The notes under the pieces are model-generated. The model was not told the DNA's origin. It was given only the letters and a program-made list of their open reading frames with translations, and made no database searches. A program made the position numbers and the translations under genes. A stretch of DNA of 64,000 nt from Symbiodinium natans (lineage: Eukaryota; Sar; Dinophyceae; Suessiales; Symbiodiniaceae): positions 707,881 to 771,880 of the forward strand of contig CAJNDS010000002.1 in assembly GCA_905221605.1 (NCBI GenBank), in the 5' to 3' direction. Every line of letters begins with the position of its first letter. Within the stretch, counting starts at the first letter, position 1. Below, piece after piece: positions 12,431 to 24,500 of this stretch.

Positions 12431-12535
12431 AGTTGCTGAGTATCCTGGGCCAAAAAAGTTGAACCTGTCAATCATGCTAGGATGATGTATACCCCAGAAG
12501 GGTTCACGGTTGCCTACTCAGCTATTAAGTAACGC
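12431..12535. mobile_element. TIR element, family F
   Basis: TAGTTGCTGAGTATCCTGGG left, GGTTGCCTACTCAGCTATTA right. Related copies near 32100-32240, 36590-36690 and 4989-5092. Confidence 0.55.
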
Positions 12536-13333
12536 AAATTATGATAGCATGCCCCTCATAATGTAACCCCAGTCGCACGAAGGGATTTGGGCTTCGGCTT
12601 CGTGCGGGATTGGGTTTTCGGGGTTTAGGGATTGGGGTTTAGGGTAGGGTTTGGGGATAGGGTTCAGGGCCCAGGGTGTATTCATCCGCAATGTGCAGGA
12701 GGGCTGTAAAAGCTGAATACACCCCTGAACACCTACACGCCTGAACCGCTAGACCCCTGAGACCCTAGACGCCTAGGCCCAAAACCCTAAACCCCAAAAC
12801 CCAAGACCCTTAGGCCCTAAACCCTAAACCCTATACCCTATAAACCCTAAATCCTAAACCCTAAACCCTATAAGCCCTAAGCCCTAAACCCTAAACCATA
12901 AACCCCTTGAACCCTAAACCCTTCAACCCAAAACCCCTTTAACTCAAAACCCCCTAAAACTCCACGAAGCCCCGAAAGTGTGGGATTCCGAGCCCCCGAC
13001 TATTCTGTAACCCGGAGATCCTCAACTTTTTGCAGCTTTCGGTTCAGGGGCGGGCTTCTTTTACGAGGACTTTTAGGGGTTTAGGGTTGAGGGGTTGAGG
13101 GGTTTAGGGCTAAGGATTGGGGTATAGGCATAGGGTATAGGGTTTAGGGTTTAGGGTTTGGGGTTTCGGGGTTTCCGGTTTAGAAGGCTTAGGGCTTCAG
13201 GGGCTCAGAGGGGCTTAGGGATGGTATAGGAGGGTGTGGGGTGGGGTGGGGGGGTTTACGGTTTCAACGGTATGCGTTTGGGCTTCTAAGAGGTGACGGG
13301 GTGCATGCCTGTTCTTAGCGTTGAGTTGACTTC

Positions 13334-13428
13334 CCTAAACCCTAAACCCTAAACCCTAAACCCTAAACCCTAAACCCTAAACCCTAAACCCTAAACCCTA
13401 AACCCTAAACCCTAAACCCTAAACCCTA
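13334..13428. repeat. CCCTAAA array
   Basis: About 13 perfect units. Confidence 0.9.
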
Positions 13429-13569
13429 GGGCTGTGGAGAGTGGAGAGAAGACTGGGCCAGGACGGCCAAGGGGAAATTTGGAGTTGGAGGGTTAAATGC
13501 GGTTTAAGTTTCAGGGTTTAGGGTTTCGGGTTGAGGGTTTAGTAATTTAGGGCTTAGGGTTCAGTAGAT

Positions 13570-13690
13570 GAATATTTTCCCCCAAAATAGGGGTACCCCT
13601 TTTATACCCCCGATCGAATAGAGTCCCATACAGGGACCCCCAAAAGGCCCAACAGGGTACCCCCCCCATTTTCGGAACCCGCATATCATC
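13570..13690. mobile_element. TIR element, family D
   Basis: CCCCCAAAATAGGGGTACCC left and GGGTACCCCCCCCATTTTCG right. Confidence 0.55.
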
Positions 13691-14029
13691 AGTATGTCTC
13701 GTAGGATTGGGGGTTGCAGGTCAAGCCCTGACATCTACACCCTGCACAGAAGACCTAATGCTTCAACCTACTTCCATACGCCAAAAACCCCCAAACCTCA
13801 CAACCTGAACCCCCCCCCCACCCAAAGCCTCTCAGTTCAAATGCCCTGCATCCTAAACCTCCCTAAACCCGAAACACTACACCCTAAACCCTAAACCTAA
13901 ACCCGAAACCATGAACTCCTAGAGACCCCTGCCCCACTGGTCTCTCAGACTTCGCTCGCAAAGCCACTGTCTCAACCCTAAAGCCTAAACCCTAAACCCC
14001 CTTAACCCTCAACCCAAGCCACTGTGTCA

Positions 14030-14094
14030 AGAGCTCCCCGGCGCGGTGGCCCTTGATGGAATCGACCTCCTCGGCCAAGAGATGGACATATCGG
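14030..14094 (-). CDS. Helical exon-like island
   Basis: After GTTTAG|C the minus strand reads RYVHLLAEEVDSIKGHRAGE. The telomere-like repeat supplies the acceptor. Function unknown. Confidence 0.5.
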
Positions 14095-14614
14095 CTAAAC
14101 CCTAAACCCTAAACCCTGAACCCTGAACCCTAAACCCTAAAACTCTGTGAGGGTTTGAGGATTCAGGGTTAAGGGCTTTGGTGGGGGGAGGATTTGACGT
14201 TGGGGGGGGAAGGGGGGGGGGGGGCGGGGTGAGATTTGCAGCAACGGTGCTCAGAACCCTCAACCTTGAACTGCAATCCCTACATGCAAACCTTAAACCC
14301 CAAACCCTAAATATTGAAACTCGTGTGCGCTTGCCCTAAGTAAGTGGCCAAGTGGCGGAGCACGAAGAACTTGAGTCCATTATTTTAGAAGTGATCCATC
14401 AGGCGCATGCCATGCACTAGGGATATCAATCTTGATCAACCTTGTAAAGCCATGTTTCCTGAAGAGGGCTCGAGCCTTCAACCAAGGGTTTGGGGGCTCA
14501 GCATGGAAGGAGTTTAGAGCCTTCTTGTGCACATTGTGCCACAGCAAACTTTATGCCCCAACCGCTGAACACCCAAGCCCGCGTAAGCCCAAAACCCTAT
14601 GCACCAGCAAACCC

Positions 14615-14695
14615 TTCACGGCCCAAGCGTCGGCAGAGGACGTCTGGATGTTTGCCGCAGGGTTGTTGTTTTCAGCGACCTCCTCTTCGCCGTCC
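14615..14695 (-). CDS. Exon-like island
   Basis: After CTCCTCAG|G reads DGEEEVAENNNPAANIQTSS then ADAWA. Acidic/polar linker composition. The plus strand is also open here, so the strand is a judgement from the neighbours. Confidence 0.4.
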
Positions 14696-14837
14696 CTGAG
14701 GAGGTGGAGACTTAGGGGCCTAGGGATTTTTCGGGTTTCAACATTTGAGGTCAAGGGCATCGGAATAGTGTCTAGGTTTCAGGTTTCGGGTAGAGGCCTT
14801 AGCGTGTGTGCGTGTGGCATCGCCCAGAAGTTCCGAT

Positions 14838-14980
14838 ACTGTGGTGTACTGGAGAGTTTGCGCTTTCCCGAAGCTGTTGCAGTAGCGAAAAACATAACGG
14901 CATCCATCAGGAAGCCACCGCATCACGATACAACCCGGCACAGCGTGATACCAAGACAGCTTAACATCCGAGAAAACTTG
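14838..14980 (-). CDS. Exon 3' of an element-type intron
   Basis: Reads QVFSDVKLSWYHAVPGCIVM then RWLPDGCRYVFRYCNSFGKA. Joined in phase to the preceding exon across 14981-15115. A 189-aa plus-strand frame over the same bases looks like a shadow. Confidence 0.58.
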
Positions 14981-15115
14981 CTCTTGGTTAGCAGGGAATG
15001 AGGGAATTAGAGCCCAATTATATTTATATATATATATATATATATACATATGTATGTACATATATACCCTTTAAGGGAATGTATAGGGTACCTCATTACC
15101 CCATTCCCTGCTGGC
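14981..15115 (-). mobile_element. TIR element that coincides with an intron (family C)
   Basis: Ends are inverted: minus-strand GCCAGCAGGGAATGGGG at the start and CATTCCCTGCTAACCAAGAG at the end, with an AT-rich TA repeat inside. Using a GC donor at 15115 and AG acceptor at 14981, the element is the whole intron and the flanking exons join in phase. Confidence 0.6.
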
Positions 15116-15243
15116 CAACAGTAAGAAAAGGAGGATAACATTGGCTGCCACCCGTTGAATTTGTCTGTAGACAGACGTCTGTGGAGCTAAAGGGAGGCGA
15201 TCAATTCCACATGAAACCCTTGAGGCTCTCCCATTTGAATACC
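15116..15243 (-). CDS. Exon 5' of an element-type intron
   Basis: After TTGCAG|G it reads YSNGRASRVSCGIDRLPLAP and continues VYRQIQRVAANVILLFLLL, ending at a GC donor inside a TIR element. It continues in phase in the next exon as QVFSDVKLSWYH. No family recognised. Confidence 0.6.
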
Positions 15244-15287
15244 CTGCAAGAAAGATGCCCAGACCCTAAACTATTACATCCTAACAA

Positions 15288-15725
15288 CCCCCTAAACCCC
15301 TAAACCCCTAAACCCCTAAACCCCTAAACCCCTAAACCCCTAAACCCCTAAACCCCTAAACCCCTAAACCCCTAAACCCCTAACCCCCTAACCCCCTAAC
15401 CCCCTAACCCCCTAACCCCTTAACCCTAACCCCTAAAACCCCTAAAAACCCCTAACCCCCTAAACCCCTAAACCCTAAACCCCTAAACCCCTAAACCCTA
15501 ACCCCCTAAACCCCCTAAACCCCTAAACCCCCTAAACCCCTAAACCCCTAACCCCCTAAACCCCTAAACCCCTAAACCCCTAAACCCCTAAACCCCTAAA
15601 CCCCTAAACCCCTAAACCCCTGAACCCCTGAACCCCTACACCCCTACACCCCTAAACCCCTAAACCCCTAGACCCCTAAACCCCTGAACCCCTAAACCCT
15701 AAACCCTAAACCCTAAACCCTAAAC
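15288..15725. repeat. CCCCTAAA variant telomere-like array
   Basis: About 430 bp of CCCCTAAA (8-mer) with TAACCCCC, CCTGAA and CCTACA variants, ending in normal CCCTAAA. Largest such block in the window. Confidence 0.85.
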
Positions 15726-15815
15726 CGGCTATCTGCTGCCGGAAAGCTTGACCACGAAGCGCACCCTCGGCTTGAGGGCAGAGGCGGGTCTCGTAGGGGA
15801 GAACACCGAGAATGC
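15726..15815 (-). CDS. Exon with telomere-repeat donor
   Basis: Reads ILGVLPYETRLCPQAEGALR then GQAFRQQIA. The intron starts directly as GTTTAGGGTTTAGGG, so the telomere-like array itself supplies the GT donor. The acceptor is a CTTTAG|GC preceded by CCCTAAA. Confidence 0.6.
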
Positions 15816-16518
15816 CTAAAGCAGTATTCATAGTTTAGGGTTTAGGGTTTAGGGTTTAGGGCGCGGAAATATGGCATCTGTTTGCAACTATCGGCCTATC
15901 TCACTACCTACCCTTCCGCATCCTTCGATCGCTTGATCTGTCTAGAGACAGGGTATACATGTGTATACATAGCAATGTATGTATATCAGATATACATAGA
16001 TGTAGAATATACACATACAGTTGCACATACAGCATATGATCATATGTATATACTGGTGGGCAAAGGGTTGTCAACAAAGTTCTCATAAGGCCGGTCGGGT
16101 CGGTAGGCCAGTGCAGGGCTTAGAGTTTAAGGTTTATTTAGGGTTTAGGGTTTAGGGTTTAGGGTTTAGGGTTTAGGGCCAGTATGGGACGTGGCTTAGG
16201 GAGTATTCTTGGGCATACAGGGTTAGGCTGAGGCTTGAAGGAATGAGGGGTCCGGGGGTTTCGGCGAAGGCGTTCAAGTCTGGGGCTTAGGAGTTTAGGG
16301 GGTTAAGGCTGTGAAAGGGCTTAGGGACAGCTCTTTTTCAGGGCAAGGACCCTCCAGATGAAAACCTTGCTTTCAAAACCCTAAACCCTAAACCGCCAAA
16401 CCCAACCCCTCAACCCTTTAATCAGCATGGCGTGCACTGGTTCAGAATTGTGAGGTGGTGGGGGCCGAGGGTGCTACATTGCATGGTTTCTGCACTTCGA
16501 AGCTAAAAGCTTAAACAC

Positions 16519-16620
16519 AAGGCTGCCCATGTCTGAAAGAAAGATGGGAGGCTCGTCCATGTTGGAGAAGCTGAACTTCTTCTTGACCCTTCTGCGAGCT
16601 CGGCGTCTTTGGATGACTTC
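16519..16620 (-). CDS. Basic exon of unknown protein
   Basis: Thirty-four codons after GCTTGCAG|GAA contain EVIQRRRARRRVKKKFSF and DEPPIFLSDMGSL, ending at a GT donor. The arginine/lysine cluster could be a nuclear-localisation or membrane-proximal signal (inference). Confidence 0.6.
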
Positions 16621-16982
16621 CTGCAAGCAGCCAAGTGGTCTAGAAACCCTAAAAGGCCCCGACCCAGCCCCAAACCCTAACTCCTGATTCCTAAGCCCAA
16701 AAGCCATGGAAAGGGCTTGAGGTAGTAGAGAAGGTGACCGAAATCCTTGAGGAGACCCTCCCCCCCTTCAACCCTTTCATTCCGGTCCCTAAGCCCTAAG
16801 CCCTGCATGAGCCCTAAACCCTAAACCCTAAACCCTAAACCCTGAACTAGGATGTATGGCAACAAAAAACTTCTGCGGCTTGACTCTGCACGCAGCAAGG
16901 TCGCAGGACTCCGGCGGCTTACTCTCCCTAAGGCCATGTCAAACCCTAAACCCTAAACCCTAAACCCTAAACCCTAAACCCC

Positions 16983-17069
16983 TGAGCTCTGTAGGTCCCG
17001 GGTGGTCTTCTTCAGTGACTCGCTGAAGGTGGTGAGAGCCGCCAGGATCTCCAGCTGCTTCGCCTCCAC
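16983..17069 (-). CDS. Coiled-coil exon
   Basis: Minus strand from 17069 down to about 16983. After AATAG|GTG it reads VEAKQLEILAALTTFSESLK and KTTRDLQ. Strong heptad-like helix. No partner gene identified; same strand as neighbouring islands. Confidence 0.6.
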
Positions 17070-17099
17070 CTATTGAGCAGCTAGGCAGGGGGGGGGGTA

Positions 17100-18075
17100 G
17101 TTTGGTTTAGGGTTTTAGGGTTTTAGGGTCTTAGGGTTTTAGGCGGGTTTTGGGGTTTAAGGGTTTCAGCGTTTAGGGTTTAGGGTTTAGCGTTTAGGGT
17201 GGGGGTGGTGGGGTGGAGGGGGTGGGGGAGGTTTGGTTAGGGGATTTAGGATGCTGTGGGGCTTAGAGGGTTTTAGAGTGTTTGTAGGGACTAGGGATGT
17301 ATAGGTTTTAGACATTAGGGCTTTCAGGCGTTTTTGGGGTTTACAGGGCTTTAGGAGGCTTTATAGGGATTATGATGTCTAGTTGCAGTATGTGGTGCCT
17401 CTAGGGCTTTTCAGCTTTTGGTTTACAGGGTCTTGGGGCTTAGGCTTGTACAAAACCGAAGAAACCCTCGACCCTTACCTGTGAAAGCAGTAGGTGACCC
17501 TAAACCATAAACCCTAAACCCCAAACCGCAAACCCCAAACCCTAAACCCTAACCCCAAAGTCTTGTCACACCTTCAAGAACTATCTCTTTTGGCGGATTC
17601 GGAAGCTCAGTACTGCACCCGACATAATTCCTTAAAGGGCTTTGTAAGGGGGATTACCTATTTCCATATTTTCTCCTATTAAGTAAATCATAGTCGGCTA
17701 CGGATGGAGTCAGTTTACAACTCGAGTTTCGCCGCGGCGCATATTGCCACGATGTGCCCTAAATTACCCTAAACCCTAATGGCCCTGGTGCTGGAGAGCT
17801 GGGTCATTGGCGTACGTGGTGTCGGAATTGGGAGCCGGGAGTACCAAGTATCTAGCTTTACCAAAGTGAAAGCATCATAGGCAAGGCAGAACCTAAACTT
17901 TAAACCCAAGCCCTAACCCTAGTTGCGCACCTCCAAATCACAGGATATCTTTGGGGCGGTGTGGGCATTTCTAGGATAGGGCCTAGGGCTTGCACAAACT
18001 GTGAAGTGAGAGAGAGAGAGAGAGAGAGTCTGTGTCTATGTGTGTGTTTGCGCGTGTCTGTCTCTCGGGGACTCC

Positions 18076-18118
<43 letters not shown>

Positions 18119-19080
18119 CCACAGGGTACTGCTGGCAGTTTCTTTTTTACCATGCTGAATCTTACTGCTTCTCAGAAAAGACTTCGGGACTCAGGTACCC
18201 CTTCAAATGCCTGAGGAGGGTGATAGAGTGAGATAGAATCAGGTACCTCATTCCCGAAATTCCCGACTAAGAAGGTAGTCAGTAAGGAATGCCATGCCAC
18301 TTCATTCAAGGAAAGTCACAGGTGGGGCACTCACTGTGTATATACGATTGCTATAAACGGTAGAGAGTTTGTATCAACCTCTTATGACTCTTAGAAGGGA
18401 AACTACTATACTGAGTGATGCTTTAAAGCCCTTTGAAAGTTTATGAATGGGTTGCCTTACTAAGGGAAAGAAGGGATATTTCAAATTATCCAAAAGCACT
18501 AACCAGTATAGGGGTCGGAAGAATACTCATAGAATTCCCTTATCGTCACTAGATAACTATTCGATATTAACCTCCAGAACCCCATTCAAATCATTAAGGC
18601 ACCGGTATTAAATACAAGACTGCTAGAAGCAGTATACTCCTGAACCCAAAAGCCCGTGCATAAACCTCTTACAAGGTTCTTGTAAGGGAAACTACCCACC
18701 TTAGACTGTCCTTGGTTCCTGCACGAGATCGGCATCTAAGTCCTCTTTGAGGACCGTCGAGGCCAGTGAGACACGGACTGCTCTGCTGCCAGCTCTGTGA
18801 ATATCCTAAGTCTAAGACCACGCAACTGCTAAGAGCCCACCCCAAAAAACTAAAGATAATCATCCCTATATGACCCTTGTAAGGAACAATGTTCGTTTTT
18901 TCCTTTTTTTTGGGGGGGTTCTTGAGCAGTTAGTAGCTCAGTAACTGGGCAGGCCCTTGGAACCTCTCAGATCCTCTTAAACCCAAAAACAAAGGGCAAC
19001 ATTTTCCAGATCCCAGACGGTCTACCCTAAACCCTAAACCCTAAACCCGAAACCCTAAACCCCAAACCCCAAACCCTAAA
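17100..19080. other. No supported gene
   Basis: TTTAGGG-like text at 17100-17450, a GA/CT hairpin near 18.0 kb, AT-moderate text 18.2-18.9 kb with no convincing exon. Confidence 0.5.
18007..18112. repeat. (GA)n then (CT)n microsatellite
   Basis: GAGAGA at 18007-18029 and TCTCTC at 18077-18112 can pair as a hairpin. Other CT/GA tracts are at 19875-19943, 37995-38145 and 58857-58887. Confidence 0.85.
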
Positions 19081-19108
19081 TCCTAAACCCCAAGGGCCTA
19101 CCTGGGGC

Positions 19109-19192
19109 CTACTCATCCTCCTCCTCTTCTTGCGTCTGCCCAAGCGCCTTGAGAGCTTCTTCTTGAATGGCCTCGGCGCGTGCTCTCTTCAG
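19109..19192 (-). CDS. Charged C-terminal exon with possible stop
   Basis: It reads LKRARAEAIQEEALKALG and ends TQEEEEDE then TAG at 19109-19111. An acidic tail with a stop fits a gene 3' end. GC or GA donors inside (CTCAAG|GCG, GAG|GATGAG) would allow the transcript to continue, so termination here is likely but not certain. Confidence 0.65.
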   Translation of the reverse strand: MKRARAEAIQEEALKALGQTQEEEEDE

Positions 19193-19689
19193 CTTGCGTA
19201 GGGGGGGGGGGGGGTTTAGGGTTTAGGGTTTACGGTTTAGGGTTTAGGGCTTAACCCCAAGCCCTCTAAGCAAAGCACTCTTCACCCTAGCCTAAAACCC
19301 CAAAAGCCCCCAGACCAGGAGCCACATGCATAGACTAGGTGTCTTCAGGGCAATGTGCTATGGCCCCATTTCAGATATTATAAGTACACGCCCTTGAGCC
19401 CTAATCCCCGCCCTAAACCCTTGAGCAACCCGCAAGAAGGGCCTACCGTAAACCGTAAAACATAAGAGTGGCGTCTACTGGAAGCCTTAAAGCCCGAAAC
19501 CTTGAGGTACTCTAAATGCACCTATAGCCTTGTAGGGTCACCCTAAACCCTAAGCCCTAAGCCCTAAGCCTTAAGCCCTAAGCCCTAAACCCTAAACCCC
19601 AATCCCTAAACCCCAATCCCTAAACCCTAAACCCTAAACCTAAATCCCCCTCCCTTAAGGAACTGAAAAAATTGTCCTGGCAGGGCAGC

Positions 19690-19731
19690 CTTCAGTTTGG
19701 CCTTCTTGCGATCGGCTTCCCGCTGCTTGTC
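19690..19731 (-). CDS. Exon of basic coiled-coil protein
   Basis: After CCTCCAG|G it reads DKQREADRKKAKLK (14 codons), ending at a GC donor AAG|GCTGCC. The highly charged helix is in phase with the next exon (LKRARAEA). It may be the channel C-terminus or a separate gene. Confidence 0.65.
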
Positions 19732-19744
19732 CTGGAGGAATGTC

Positions 19745-19879
19745 TACCTGAAGCCCTAAACCCTAAACCCCAAACCCTAAACCCCAAACCCTAAACCCCA
19801 AACCCCAAACCCTATGAGTCTGAGAGTCTATTCTTTTCTTTCAGTCAAGGGTTCCTCCCTCCATCTCTCCCCAGCTCGA

Positions 19880-19916
<37 letters not shown>

Positions 19917-21345
19917 GTCTGTCTCTCTGTCTGTCTCTCTCTCGCTATAGGGTTTAGGGTTTGGGGTTTTACGGTGTAGACCTCTTCACCGTGGCTGAAT
20001 GTTTGCCGTCGCATGCCTCGCAAGACGTGTCGAGTACTCTATACTCAGCATACGTAGTGTCAATGAGCATAGGTACTCAGCATTCAAGGCCCATGTACAT
20101 TCGTGTACGAACGAACATGCGCACATGCATTCATACCTTCAACACGCGAAAGAAGATCACCCTAAAAGCCCTAAACCCTAAACCGTGACGGCTGCCGCAA
20201 ACTGTCGCGTGAGCCATCCTGGGTCGTAAGTGTATCATACGCAGCGAGGGAGATGCAAGGACCAACATATTCCCTTCTTACTGGCTGGTTTCTTAGTAGA
20301 GAATGAGGGAATGAGGGCCCTGTATAATCCTTTAAAGGATATATATATATATATATGCTACCCCCCCCCCCCCCCAAAGATCTAGGTATTTTCATGATTT
20401 GGCGATGTCAGGTTGAAGATTTGCGTGGGCCCGGAGGCAATGTGAAGTTGAAGATTTGCATGGGCCCGGATAGGTGCAGATGAGTATAGGACGTCGATTG
20501 GAAAGATAAGCAAGATACCATAAGCCCAGGAAGTATTCAAGTGCATAAGGTGATGTGGAGAAACACTGTATTCCTGAAGACGCGAGAATACTGTGAGCAA
20601 ATCTCCTTTCACTATGTTACGGGTTCTGGACCTTCCAAAAGCCCGACTTACTCTCAAGTATGTGGGTGTTCATCTCATCATTCCCAAAGGACCCCCAAAA
20701 AGAGTTATCATTTCTCAAAGATAAGACTCATTTATACACTATCCTCACTTACAAGTAAACAGCTCAATAAACCACCCTAAAACCCTAAAACAGATCCCAA
20801 AACCACGAAAATACCTAGATCTTTGGGGGGGGGGGGGGGGGTACCATATATATGGTTCAGCGTCGAGCGTCCTGGGCCCCCCCCCCCCCCATGGTATCCC
20901 CCCCCCCCCCCAAGTCTACTCTACGGTCCCTAAAACCCTAAACCCTAAACCCCTAAACCCTAAACCTAAAACCTAAACCCTAACCCTAAACCCTAAACCT
21001 TAAGTCTTAAACCTTTAAACCCTAACCCTAAAACCCGAACCCTAACCCTAACCCTAAACCAACCCCCAACCACACCACAGGGGGGGGGGGGGGGGGGGAT
21101 CATCTTAGTACCCCATCCGCGGGGAAAACCCTAAACCCTAAACCCAAAACCCTAAAACCCTCAACCCTGAACCCTCCCTAAAACCCTAAAACCCTAAAAC
21201 CCTAAACCCTAAACCCTAAACCCTAAACCCTAAAACCCTAAAACCAACCCCCAACATTCCCTACTAAGAAGCAGCCAAATATTAAGGCCTCAATAAGCCT
21301 TAATTAATAGGGAGTCCCTTACACCCCCCGTCCCTAAACCCTAAA
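19745..21345. other. Possible exons but unresolved
   Basis: Minus-strand text at 20180-20275 (REYVGPCISLAAYDTLTT) and 20400-20620 (FSRLQEYSVSPHHLMHL) could be coding. A short direct duplication (TTGAAGATTTGC.TGGGCCC) lies at 20413-20470. Homopolymers at 20.35 and 20.83-20.91 kb. Confidence 0.35.
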
Positions 21346-21357
21346 CCTAAACCCTGA

Positions 21358-21452
21358 TGAGGGTTTCCGAAATTAGGGGTACCTTATTGGGATCCCCACT
21401 ATAGGGGAACCCTACTATTTTGCAGGGGTCCCCTATTTTCGTAAACCCCCTT
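21358..21452. mobile_element. TIR element, family D
   Basis: GGGTTTCCGAAATTAGGGGT at the left and CCCCTATTTTCGTAAACCCC at the right. Abuts the 21450-21506 exon. Confidence 0.62.
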
Positions 21453-21506
21453 ATGAGGTACGGAAACCAGTCCTGCTTGTGAACTTTGTCCATGTAGTCG
21501 TTTAGC
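21450..21506 (-). CDS. Channel C-terminal exon
   Basis: The exon after GCCCAG|G reads LNDYMDKVHKQDWFPYLI; its first base completes the W codon begun in the preceding exon. It ends at ATAAG against a TIR element (family D) whose outer end starts in the intron. Continuation below 21.4 kb is uncertain. Confidence 0.72.
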
Positions 21507-24500
21507 CTGGGCACCGCCAAAAAAAAAAACAAGCAGCTGCTTGGCAGAGGGAGTCAAGGGACATGGCTAAGGGTTTATGATTTGCGGTCTAGGCTTTTTT
21601 TTGTCCTTCATGTTTTTGTTTTGTTTTTTTCGGTTTCTTTGTCGTCAACCGCTTTGCCTTCAACCATATTTCTTGTAGCTTAGGTCAGGTTTTGCGAACT
21701 CCCTTGTAAGACACGCTGCCCTCCATTCACTTAGGGTGTCGGCTTCAGGGCTCGAGGTTTAGGGTACCCCAAAAAAAGGGTTTAGGGTTCAGGGTGCAAA
21801 CCAGTAGGTTCCCGGCCGGTGGTACATCTCGTGGAACAGACCCACCATGCGGCCAGTGTCGTCAGCAATCCGCGCGCACTCACTCTCGAGGAAGGTGATG
21901 GAACTGACAGGGAGGGCCAGGCAAAGAAATGATTGCCAAGTGCAACAATCAGCCCAAACCCAAAATTCCTTATATATATATATATATATATAATTATATA
22001 TATATATGTACATATATACCCTTCGGCTCAAAATAGCCCAAAAACCTTGTATGAAAAGCCCTTTGGGCCCACACAAGCCCTAACATAAGGACTGAAGGAT
22101 AGGGTTTAGGGTTCAGGGCTTGAGGCTTGTGGCCTCCTATAAGACTGGCTGCGCAGCTGTGCTCGTGTGGGCCGATACACCTTTGGGGGTGAGGCATAAC
22201 GGGGTTCTCTCACTGGGTCATGCTAGATGGCACCGGCCACTCACTTGCCTAAGCCCCAAACCCTAAACCCTAAACCCCAAACCCCAAACCCTAAACCCTA
22301 TTAATTTCTGTATGACATCTCGGCCTGTGAAACTGGTTCGCTTGAGCCAGTAGCTCCCCGGCGCTGCGCGTGGCGTGGCGCAGGCGCTTCACGGTGTCGG
22401 CGAGGTCCTTGGATGCTGGGGTTTAGGGTTTAGGGTTTGGGGTTTCGGTGTAGGGTTTAGGGTTTATGGGGGGGGGGGGGGGGGTTGGGTGTTTAGGGTT
22501 TAGGGTCGGGTTTGGATCGAATTAATTATTGTTGGGATTTAGGATTTGGGTTCGGGGTTTTGCGTCTTTGAAGCTTTTTGGGGCCTGCCCCTTGCTAGCC
22601 TTCATACAATTGAGGAACGGGGGGCGGTGTGTCACTGTGGGAATTGGGGCCCAGAAATTCAGGTCCAAGTTTGGCTTGAAAATGGAAACTTCAGGTTTCG
22701 GGTTTAACCCTAAACCCCGAACCCCAAACCCTAAACCCCAACTTGTTGTGCCAAGTCGCCTTCGCCTTGGCCTGTCCACGCATTCTCCGAATTCCGGTGG
22801 TGAATTCCTGCCCAGGGAGCTGCTCTGCGAGCTACTGAAATGTGGTCACAGGTTTATATGTATGTGTATATATGCATAGACGAATATTTGCTTAAGAACC
22901 TCTCCAAAACATGAAATTAGTCTTCTCTCATGCGGGCAATGTAGAGATTACTCTCTTTACTTTTGGGGGCTCTTAAGCAAATAGTCGTAGAGTCAGTAGA
23001 GAGTGATAGATAGACTCTTAAGACGAGGGGGGGGGTGCGTGCATATATCTAGGCTGCCCAGTAGCCTAGGCTTAAAAAGGGTGCCCTTTTTTGCTTAAAG
23101 GGGTTTATAAGGGAACCTAAACCCCCAAAAAAGGGAATAAGGGTACTACTGGGCATCCTAGATATGCAAGCATTCGGTTAAGAAGGGGAAGCTGCTTTGA
23201 ATGTTTATCGGGTCCACTTCCCTTTCTGTAGGGTGCATGGTTACGCTAAGCCTAATAAGGGTCTAGGGCTTCGGGTTTAGGGTTTAGGGCTAGAGCCGGG
23301 AGTAACCTAGGAATGAAAAGTGTACCCTTTCTGGTTTTAAGGGGATTATACAGGAGCCCCGACCCTAAACAAAAAAAGGGCCTACTCTGGGTCCTAGAGG
23401 GTTTAGGGTTTAGGGTCTAGGGTTTAGGGAAAGTCCTGGGGGAAGCTCGGTACCCTAAACCCTAAACCCTAAACCCTCAACCCTAAACCCTAAACCCTAA
23501 ACCCTAAATCCCTAAACCCCTAAACTTCTGCCATGGAAGTTGGGCCTCAGGGCTTTTCGGGTTTCAACCCCAATCCTAAACTCTGGAGGGCTTCCCCAGA
23601 GACACCAATACCCCTTAAGGTAAGGACTTTTCCTTAAACCATATAAGGGTCACTAATATATTTTAAGGAATATTCTATAAATCACGGGTATTGGAGTCTC
23701 TGGGTTTTGAGCTGAGGGCGCGTAGCCTTTAGGGTCTAAGCATAAGCGTTGGCTCGCAACACTCCCCCGGCTGCGGCTCCTTGATGGTGAGGAGGTCATC
23801 ACCGTCATCCAGCACGTACCAGACTTCCTCTTGCGGTTTAGGGTTTAGGGTTTAGGGTTTAGGGTTTAGGGTGTAGGGTGTAGGGTGTAGGGTTTAGGGT
23901 TTAGGGTTTAGGGTTTAGGGTTTAGGGTTTAGGGTTTAGGGTTTAGGGTTTAGGGTTTAGGGTTTAGGGTTTAGGGTCGACTTGTGGTAATTCATGATCC
24001 CGATGGCACAAGTGAACCGATAACAAGCTGCTGCCCTTGCCGACGAAAGACCGGCACACCCGTACCAATCTTCAAGCCATAAACACCCAAACCTGACCCC
24101 TAAACCCTACTAAATTCTAACGCCAAGCCATAAGCCCTAAGCCCTAAGCCCTAAGCCCTAAACCCTAAACCGTAAACCCTAAACCCTAAAACCCTAAAAC
24201 CCTAAAACCCTAAAACCCTAAACCCTAAACCCTAAACCCGAAACAGCTTCGCTTTGGCGAGGGACTCTTTAGTGCCTTGCAGCGGCGCGCGCGGACACGC
24301 AAGAGCGAGGGATTTGGTGCAAGTCTGATCCTTGCCTCCCAACGCCCCAAGACGAGCTTTCGAAGGGTTTAGAAGTTAAAGTTAGGCTTTAGGGTTTAGG
24401 GTAGCTTCAACTGTACTGCAAGGGCTTTAGGAGCTTGAGGTTTCAGGACACCTGGGAAGTGTTCGAATACCCAGGCCCCCTCATAGTTCAAATTCAGTAT

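Larger units (their letters stand above)
9070..14000. other. Mostly intronic/intergenic DNA
   Basis: Apart from exons at 9.8 and 11.9 kb I see telomere-like blocks, G/C homopolymers and TIR elements (families A, D, F). Confidence 0.5.

Noticed and set aside
14432-15001. 189-aa plus-strand ORF
   Set aside because: Minus-strand exons with splice sites and phase explain the same bases better.
22570-22665. Minus-strand open island (RPPFLNCMKASKGQ)
   Set aside because: Falls within the intron between exons 22760 and 22407.
24240-24360. Exon-like minus-strand island (KDQTCTKSLALACP)
   Set aside because: It lies inside an intron whose ends are fixed by in-phase EF-hand exons 24624 and 23827.
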